NCBI RefSeq assembly: GCF_000768555.3
Contig: NZ_KN293975.1
Coordinates: forward strand, 725,344 to 789,343
Source of the DNA: Roseovarius mucosus DSM 17069
GTDB taxonomy: Bacteria > Pseudomonadota > Alphaproteobacteria > Rhodobacterales > Rhodobacteraceae
Length of the DNA: 64,000 bases
Reading direction: 5' to 3'
In this document: piece by piece, positions 57,900 to 64,000 of the stretch
How the letters are laid out: every line of letters starts with the position of its first letter
Numbering within the stretch: position 1 is the first letter of the stretch
The notes under the pieces: model-generated
The model's input: only the letters and a program-made list of their open reading frames with translations
Told to the model about the DNA's origin: nothing
Databases searched by the model: none
Position numbers and translations under genes: made by a program

Positions 57900-60800
57900 T
57901 CACTCAGCGGGTTGGCCGCGCTTGCCAAGGGCGGCATCGAGTGTCTTTTCAATCGCACCACGTGGACGGGTGAACCGGGCCATCAAGTCATAGAGGATCG
58001 GCGTGACAAAGAGCATGAGCGCTGTAGCCATGGCAAGACCCGCGATGATCACCGTGCCCACCGCGATGCGGCTCTCAGCCCCCGCGCCAGAAGCGGTAAC
58101 AAGCGGCACTGCGCCGAGAATAGTAGAGATCGCGGTCATCATGATGGGCCTCAGACGCAGGACGGAAGCCTCGATCACCGCCTCACGCACCGCATAGCCT
58201 TCGTCGCGGAGTTGATTGGCGAATTCTACAATCAGGATGCCGTTCTTGGAAATGAGCCCTATCAGTAGGATGATTCCGATCTGGCTGTAGACATTGAGCG
58301 ACAATCCCCCCGCCGCCATGGCATAGATCGCCCCTGCCACGCCCACAGGCACGGTGAGCATTATGACGAGCGGATGCACGAAGCTCTCGAATTGCGCCGC
58401 AAGCACAAGATAGACAATCAGCAGCGCCAGCAGGAACACGACGCCGACCCCGGCGGATGTGTCCATATAGGTGCGCGATTGGCCATCGTAGCCCAGCTTG
58501 GCCTCGGGGGGCAGGATGTCGTCTGCGATGTCCTGAACCTGTGCCAGCACGTCCCCCAGTTCGGCATCCGGGGCAAGCGCGCCCGACAGTTGGATCGAGG
58601 GCAGGCGATCAAAGCGCCGGAGCGAGGGGGTTGCGGCATTCTCCGTCAGGGTTACGAGCGCGCCAAGCGGCACCAGCGTCTCGCCATCGCCCGCGCGCAG
58701 GAAGATGTTTTCGATGTCTGTGGGGACGCGGCGGTCTGCATCCTCGGCCTGCACCAGCACGGGATATTCGCGGCCCCGGCTGACAAAGGTCGTGACTTCG
58801 CGCGAGGCAAGCATGGTTTGCAACGTGGCCGCGATCACATCGGCAGAGATGCCCAGATCATCTGCGCGGGCACGGTCGATTTCGATGTCAAGCTGTGGCA
58901 GGTTCTGTTCGAAATTGATCTCGGGATTGACGAGACCCTCCACTGCTTCGACGCGTTCCAGCAGAGTGGTTGCCCATTCCTTGACGCTCTCGAAATCTGG
59001 ACCGCCGATAACCACCTGCACTGGTGTCGAACTGCCGCGTAGGCCAAGGCCCGCCGGGGTTACGGGAAATCCGCGTGCGATAGTGACCTGGCCCATCTGC
59101 GGGGCGATTTCGCTGACGATGACGGATACGGGGCGAACGCGCTCTTCCCAAGGGGCAAGGCGAAACACGACGAAAGAGCGCCAGGCCCTTCCGCCCCAGC
59201 CGGTAAAGCTGAACACGGTCTCGATCTCGCCTGATTGGCGCAGAGGTTCGAGAATAGCCTCGACCTGACGGGCGGCCATGTCGGAATGACCCACGGTCGA
59301 GCCTTGCGGTGCCGTGAGCGGCACAAAGCCTACGCCGCGATCCTCGCGTGGGGCCAACTCGCGGGGCAGGCTGTCATAAAAGAGTGCGGCCCCCGCCGTG
59401 ATGGCAAGGGTCACTGGCAGGATCACCAAAGGCATGCCGATGGCGCGGGTCAGAAGCGCGCGATAGACGCGCTGAACCCACGAGGGCGGGCGTGGGCCGG
59501 TTGAGGCGTTCGCGCGCAGTTTGCGCGCGCTCAGCACCTTGGAGGCGAGCGCCGGGCAGGCGGAGAGAGCGACGAAGGTCGAAATCGCGACCGTTCCTGC
59601 CATAACCCAGCCAAATTCCACAAAGAGGCGGCCCACCTGACCGGGCATGAACGAGAGAGGCACAAAAACCGCGATCAAGGTGACAGAGGTGGCGATGACG
59701 GCAAAAGTCACTTGGCGCGCGCCATGCACGCTGGCCACCAGCGGAGATTCCCCATCCTCGATCCGGCGTTGGATGTTTTCCAACACCACAATCGCATCGT
59801 CCACCACAAGTCCGATGGCGAGCAGTAGCGCGAGCAATGTCAGCGTGTTAAGCGAAAAGCCCCACATACCGATCAAGAGAAAGCTGCCGATCAACGACAC
59901 AGGAATTGTGATGAAAGGAACAAGCGTGGCACGGAGGCTGCGCAAGAAAAGGAGGATCACCGCGACTACAAGTGCCAGAGAAATGAAGAGCGCGATGACC
60001 ACTTCGCGGATCGAGGCCCCGACAAAGAGCGCATCATCCGAACCCACGATGATCCGCATGCCTTCGGGCAGATTGGGTTGCAGCGCCTTGATTTCGGCAC
60101 GCACGGCGTTGGAAATCTCGAGCGTGTTGGACTGGCTCTGCCGCAATATCCACATACCGACGGCTTCTGTCCCGTTGGTGCGCACGATGGTGGAATCGTC
60201 TGCTACCCCCGGCACCACCCGCGCCACATCGCCCAACCGCACCGGATAGCCCGCCACGCGGTCGATCACGATGTCGCGGAAATCCTCGACGCTGTGCAAC
60301 CGGCTGTTCAGCCGCACGGTCATTTGCCGGTTGATCGATTCCACCTCGCCTGCGGGCAGTTCGAGGTTGTTGCGCAAGAGCGCCGCCTCGACATCCGAGA
60401 CGGTGAGGTTGCGCGCGGCGAGCGCACGGCGGTCGATCCATATCCGCACTGCAAAAGGCTGCGCGCCGATCACGTCGACATTGGCCACCCCGTCGAGGGT
60501 AGAGAACCGATCCACCACGAAACGGTCGATATAGTCGGTGATTTCAGCCGTGGTCATGCGATCCGACGTGACGGCGACGCGCATCACGGGGTCGGCATCG
60601 GCATCGCTCTTGACGACTTGAGGTTCGTCCGCCTCTTCAGGCAGGTCGCCACGTACCCGGCCTACGGCGTCGCGCACGTCATTGGCGGCCACGTCGATAT
60701 CGACACTGGTTTCAAACTCGATGGTGACGCGGCTGCGGCCTTGACGGCTCTCCGAACTGATGGTGCGAATGCCGGATATAGAGGCGATGGCACCCTCAAC

Positions 60801-60998
60801 CGTCTCTGTGATGTCCGTGTCGATCACTTCAGGGGCAGCCCCCCGATAGGTGGTGGTCACGGTCACGACGGCATTGTCTACATCCGGCAATTCGCGCACG
60901 GGGATAGACCGCAGCGCCGCGACACCGAAGATCACGATCAGCAGGCTCGCTACCGCAGCCAGAACCGGGCGTCTGATCGAGATGTCCGAAAGTGTCAC
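57900..60998 (-). CDS. RND-family efflux permease (AcrB/MexF-like)
   Basis: A 1032-residue inner-membrane pump with twelve predicted helices. The N-terminus is LSDISIRRPVLAAVASLLIV, the proton-relay region is LAIGLVVDDAIVVLENIQRR, and the two periplasmic porter regions (30-330 and 560-860) are complete. It works with the membrane fusion protein encoded upstream (four-base overlap, ATGA-type). No TolC gene is nearby. It probably exports hydrophobic drugs or metabolites. Confidence 0.93.
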   Translation of the reverse strand: MTLSDISIRRPVLAAVASLLIVIFGVAALRSIPVRELPDVDNAVVTVTTTYRGAAPEVIDTDITETVEGAIASISGIRTISSESRQGRSRVTIEFETSVDIDVAANDVRDAVGRVRGDLPEEADEPQVVKSDADADPVMRVAVTSDRMTTAEITDYIDRFVVDRFSTLDGVANVDVIGAQPFAVRIWIDRRALAARNLTVSDVEAALLRNNLELPAGEVESINRQMTVRLNSRLHSVEDFRDIVIDRVAGYPVRLGDVARVVPGVADDSTIVRTNGTEAVGMWILRQSQSNTLEISNAVRAEIKALQPNLPEGMRIIVGSDDALFVGASIREVVIALFISLALVVAVILLFLRSLRATLVPFITIPVSLIGSFLLIGMWGFSLNTLTLLALLLAIGLVVDDAIVVLENIQRRIEDGESPLVASVHGARQVTFAVIATSVTLIAVFVPLSFMPGQVGRLFVEFGWVMAGTVAISTFVALSACPALASKVLSARKLRANASTGPRPPSWVQRVYRALLTRAIGMPLVILPVTLAITAGAALFYDSLPRELAPREDRGVGFVPLTAPQGSTVGHSDMAARQVEAILEPLRQSGEIETVFSFTGWGGRAWRSFVVFRLAPWEERVRPVSVIVSEIAPQMGQVTIARGFPVTPAGLGLRGSSTPVQVVIGGPDFESVKEWATTLLERVEAVEGLVNPEINFEQNLPQLDIEIDRARADDLGISADVIAATLQTMLASREVTTFVSRGREYPVLVQAEDADRRVPTDIENIFLRAGDGETLVPLGALVTLTENAATPSLRRFDRLPSIQLSGALAPDAELGDVLAQVQDIADDILPPEAKLGYDGQSRTYMDTSAGVGVVFLLALLIVYLVLAAQFESFVHPLVIMLTVPVGVAGAIYAMAAGGLSLNVYSQIGIILLIGLISKNGILIVEFANQLRDEGYAVREAVIEASVLRLRPIMMTAISTILGAVPLVTASGAGAESRIAVGTVIIAGLAMATALMLFVTPILYDLMARFTRPRGAIEKTLDAALGKRGQPAE

Positions 60999-62107
60999 GT
61001 TGCGCTCTCCGGCTTGGCGAGATCGGTTTTCGCCGTGGCGTCCTTGTCCGCGCCCAAGATCTTGAGTGCGCTGCCATCACGGACCCGTTGCAGCCCGCGA
61101 ATGATCACCTCTTCGCCGGCCTCTAATCCTGATAGGATCGCAATCCGCCCATCCTTGCGCTGACCGGAGGTGACGGTGCGGCGGCTGGCCTTGCCATCTG
61201 CGACGACAAAAACATAGGTTTCTGCGGCCTGAAATATGAGCGCCTCTTCCGGAACGGTGACATGCGTGCTCTCGGATAGCACCAGCGTCAAGGACAAGAA
61301 CATCCCCGCAGCCAACGTGCCATCGGCGTTCGGAATGCGCCCGCGGGTTCGAAAAGCACGCCCGACCGGATCAATCCTGCTGTCCACTACATCCAATGTG
61401 CCCTCAAAAACGCGGTCCGCAAAGGCAGCGCTGCGGGCGATCAGGGACTGGCCAGGTTGCACTAGGGCAAAAACGGTTTCGGGCAGGGAAAATTCCACCT
61501 CGACCTCGCTCAGATCATCCAGCCTGGTGAGAACCTGACCCTCGACCACGCGCGCACCGACATCGAAATTGGTCAGCCCGACCACCCCCCCGAAGGGCGC
61601 GGTAATGGTGCGATCCTCAAGCCGCCTGCGCGCGCGCTCGACCTCGGCCTCGGCCTCGGCCAGACGTGCTACGGCCTCTTCCTCGGTCGCCTGCGACACC
61701 GCGGCGGTCTGGCGCAATTGGCGAGTGCGCTGGAGGGTTTGCCGCTGTTCGACCAATATCGCCTCGGCTTCGGTCAGGTCGGCACGCTGGATTGTGTCGT
61801 CAAGCTGTGCCAGTATATCGCCTTGCACGACGCGGGCGCCGGGGGTGATCCTGAGGCTCGTCAGCCGGCCGTCGACCTCGGGGACGATGTCGATGGATTG
61901 CAACGCCCGTGTCGTGCCGACCGCTTCGATGGTTTGTTGCAACGTGCGCTCTTCTGATACGGCAATCTCAACCGTCACAGGCCGCTCTGTCTGCGCTTCT
62001 GCCGCAGCTTTGGGCGCGTCGACAAGGTAGGTCTGATAGCCGAGATAGCCGCCATAGGCTGTGCCGCCGATCAGGCAGAGCAAGAGCAGTTGTTTCCATA
62101 TCTGCAT
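60995..62107 (-). CDS. RND efflux membrane fusion protein (periplasmic adaptor)
   Basis: A 370-residue adaptor with an N-terminal membrane anchor (about 7-28) and a hairpin coiled coil (TLQRTRQLRQTAAVSQATEE) flanked by the lipoyl half-motifs LTSLRITPGARVVQGDILAQL and TITAPFGGVVGLTNFDVGARV. A beta-barrel and membrane-proximal domain follow. It links the inner-membrane permease encoded next to an outer-membrane channel. It is not lipidated: no lipobox cysteine is present. Confidence 0.92.
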   Translation of the reverse strand: MQIWKQLLLLCLIGGTAYGGYLGYQTYLVDAPKAAAEAQTERPVTVEIAVSEERTLQQTIEAVGTTRALQSIDIVPEVDGRLTSLRITPGARVVQGDILAQLDDTIQRADLTEAEAILVEQRQTLQRTRQLRQTAAVSQATEEEAVARLAEAEAEVERARRRLEDRTITAPFGGVVGLTNFDVGARVVEGQVLTRLDDLSEVEVEFSLPETVFALVQPGQSLIARSAAFADRVFEGTLDVVDSRIDPVGRAFRTRGRIPNADGTLAAGMFLSLTLVLSESTHVTVPEEALIFQAAETYVFVVADGKASRRTVTSGQRKDGRIAILSGLEAGEEVIIRGLQRVRDGSALKILGADKDATAKTDLAKPESAT

Positions 62108-62220
62108 TGGTGCGGCAATCCGTTTTCAGAGGGCGATGGAGCGCGCATGGGTTACGGGCGCAATCTAGCTTCGTGCAAACGTATAGTAAGCCCGCAAAAA
62201 GGCAATTCTTTGTGCGCGAT

Positions 62221-64000
62221 TCAGCCAGCGCGATTGTGACTGTTGAGTTGGCGGAGCGTCTCTTGCAAAAGGGATGGCAAGGCTGAAATTGCCGTTTCCG
62301 CGGCTTCCGCATCGCCGCCGCGCAGAGCAGATTCCGCGCGGCCCAAGAGGGCCTGCAAGGCTAGCCCACCCGTGGCCGCTGCTGTGCCTGCGAGTTTGTG
62401 GATGCGATCCGCAAGATCTGTGCCGCTCAGGGGATCGTCCCGCTTCAGATCGCCCAGAATGGCCGCGCCTTCGGTTTCGAACTCTATCAAAAGGCGGTCG
62501 ATGCGGTCCTGTGGCAAGGCGGCGCGGAGTTGTTCCATATAAACCGGATCGACATGGCAGGGTTTATCCGCAGGTGCGTCGGCGGTTGAGTCAATCTGCC
62601 GCAGGAGGGCGCGCAGCGCCTCGCGGCGCAAGGGTTTCGTTTCGACCCGGTCAAAGCCCATCTTTTCGAGATCGCCGCGATCCTCGGCGCGCACATGGGC
62701 GGTGAGCGCGACGATCTGGGTCCGCGCATTCGGCCCCTGACTGGCGCGGATGTGCAGCGTCGCTTCGCGCCCGTCCATCCGGGGCATGCTGATATCCATC
62801 AGGATTAGGTCAAAGCGCTGTTTTTGAGCGACCTCCACGCCTGCGATCCCGTCGCTGGCCAGATGCACCCTGTGGCCATCGCCCTTTAGCATCCCCTCCA
62901 GCACGACGCGATTGGTAGCATTGTCCTCGACCACCAGAATGTCGAGCGCGCGCGCGGGGGTGTGGGTCTGAGGAACGTCGGCCACGGCCTTTGGTTCTGG
63001 CGCGATTGCGACGGCTGCGGCGGGCAGGGGCAGGCGCACCCAAAACAGGCTTCCTTCGCCAACTTCGCTTTCGACGCCGATCGTGCCTTTCATCAGCTTG
63101 ACCAGTTGGCGCGCGATACCAAGACCCAATCCGGTCCCCTCGGGGCGGTCGCCCGTGGTATCCTGAACCCGCATGAAATCGTCAAACACCTTTGGCAAGT
63201 TGTCAGAACTGATCCCGATGCCTGTGTCAATGATCTGAAACTCGATCATGTCCGGCTCATTGTCTGTTGATGGCAGGCGGCTGACGTCGAGCGTTATCTC
63301 CCCATCCCGGGTGAATTTGATCGCGTTCGAGACAAGGTTAAGCAGAACCTGATAGATGCGCGCCCGGTCTCCGGTCACACGCCCGAACCCATCCTTGGGG
63401 GCCACCAGCCGCAGGCTGTTGCCGCGTGCCTGCGCAGGTCCCTGCTGGGTTTCCGCCAATTCCCCAAGAAGTTGGTCAAGATCAAAGACCGCAGGGCGCA
63501 ACACGATCTGACGTGCGGCGGCCTGCGTGAGGTCAAGCGCGTCGGTGATCTGCGTCAGCAAAAGCTGGCCAGAAGAGCGCATGATGCGGGTGAATTTCTC
63601 TTGTTCCGGGGTTAGGCCGGTGTCCCCCAAGAGTTCGAGAGCGCCCAGGATGCCGTTGAGCGGCGTGCGCATTTCGTGGCTGATCATGGCCAGGAACCGC
63701 GCTTTGGCCCGCTCTCCGGCAAGGGCCTTTTCGCGAGAGCGTTCGATTTCGGACTCTGCGGCCAGACGTTCCGAAATATCGCGGATGAAAAGAATACAGA
63801 TTTTGCCCGCCCCCTGCCGCGCAAGATCGGCGGAAAGCTCTGCCGCAAACTCTCGACCTGCGAGATTGCGCACGATCACATCCTCGCGCCGTGAGGGACC
63901 AGTGGCGCAGGTGTTACGCAAGATCTCGCCCGAGAGCGGCTTTAACAGGCTGCTGAAGAAGTCAGCCTTGAAGGACGTTATTCTTCCCCCACGGTTTGAA
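62221..64000 (-). CDS. Hybrid sensor histidine kinase with receiver and Hpt domains (N-terminus outside window)
   Basis: The reading frame is open to base 64000, so the N-terminal sensor part lies beyond the window. The visible 592 residues contain the end of a PAS domain (GREFAAELSADLA, then FIRDISERLAAE), a HisKA box (ISHEMRTPLNGILGALELL), an ATPase domain with N and G boxes (NLVSNAIKF, GTGLGLGIARQL), a receiver domain with Asp in LILMDISMPRMDGRE, and a C-terminal Hpt domain whose His is in IHKLAGTAAATGGLA. The order HisKA-ATPase-REC-Hpt predicts a four-step phosphorelay to an unlinked response regulator. Confidence 0.9.
   Translation of the reverse strand, partial: SNRGGRITSFKADFFSSLLKPLSGEILRNTCATGPSRREDVIVRNLAGREFAAELSADLARQGAGKICILFIRDISERLAAESEIERSREKALAGERAKARFLAMISHEMRTPLNGILGALELLGDTGLTPEQEKFTRIMRSSGQLLLTQITDALDLTQAAARQIVLRPAVFDLDQLLGELAETQQGPAQARGNSLRLVAPKDGFGRVTGDRARIYQVLLNLVSNAIKFTRDGEITLDVSRLPSTDNEPDMIEFQIIDTGIGISSDNLPKVFDDFMRVQDTTGDRPEGTGLGLGIARQLVKLMKGTIGVESEVGEGSLFWVRLPLPAAAVAIAPEPKAVADVPQTHTPARALDILVVEDNATNRVVLEGMLKGDGHRVHLASDGIAGVEVAQKQRFDLILMDISMPRMDGREATLHIRASQGPNARTQIVALTAHVRAEDRGDLEKMGFDRVETKPLRREALRALLRQIDSTADAPADKPCHVDPVYMEQLRAALPQDRIDRLLIEFETEGAAILGDLKRDDPLSGTDLADRIHKLAGTAAATGGLALQALLGRAESALRGGDAEAAETAISALPSLLQETLRQLNSHNRAG

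Overview
The window is high-GC chromosomal DNA from an alphaproteobacterium, almost certainly a Rhodobacterales (Roseobacter-group) species. The evidence is the pairing of ctrA with sciP, gene transfer agent (GTA) terminase genes, a GafA-like DUF6456 gene beside a DUF6477 gene, an LdtR-type MarR regulator, TrmFO, an OxyR with both redox cysteines, and a GTTC-N7-GTTC SOS box of the alphaproteobacterial type. There is one tRNA (Leu, CAA), no rRNA and no CRISPR array. No intact prophage or insertion sequence is visible. The only mobile-type module is a REP-associated tyrosine transposase with three REP units.

Layout. 0-5 kb: end of an LdtR-like regulator, a glyoxalase/VWA pair, and a Slam-like outer-membrane protein coupled to a TbpB-like surface lipoprotein, then thyX. 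5-7.5 kb: REP units, the RAYT gene, and a GTA small/large terminase pair with no portal, protease or capsid genes after it. 7.6-16.4 kb: trpA, ychF, mnmA, the cell-cycle regulators sciP and ctrA, ligA and recG. 16.4-24 kb: an unlisted 40-residue membrane peptide behind an SOS box, a haem-c/HAMP sensor without output domain, a NifU-like scaffold, hisI, gluQ, trmFO, an enoyl-CoA hydratase, a thioesterase, and rplM-rpsI. 24-34 kb: DUF2852 and TetR genes with a perfect palindromic operator, ppk2, a hydrolase, metA, an orphan P-loop ATPase, two FadL-type porins and the guaA-monooxygenase-EamA operon.

34-45 kb: an MttB-family methyltransferase, the divergent DUF6477 and GafA-like genes with a CtrA-like site and DnaA boxes, oxyR, lipA, a divergent DUF882 and L,D-transpeptidase pair, an acyl carrier protein/ketosynthase pair, and an IalB-family protein. 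A 428-base gene-free stretch (44676-45103) carries two minus-strand terminators and looks like small-RNA territory. 45-50.5 kb: a HerA-like ATPase, the arginine-degradation pair (arginase and ornithine cyclodeaminase) divergent from an Lrp regulator with three half-palindromic boxes, dsbB, a DedA-like membrane protein and tRNA-Leu. 50.5-64 kb: an FMN-dependent glutamate-synthase-like protein, the tamA-tamB translocation operon, an RND efflux pair, and a hybrid histidine kinase cut by the window end.

Several genes point to one theme: control of cell cycle, DNA damage and GTA production. CtrA and its inhibitor SciP, a GafA-like activator with a CtrA-like site, GTA terminase genes, RecG, LigA and an SOS-box peptide all occur within 37 kb. 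The functional link is inference. The sequence shows only the genes and the sites.
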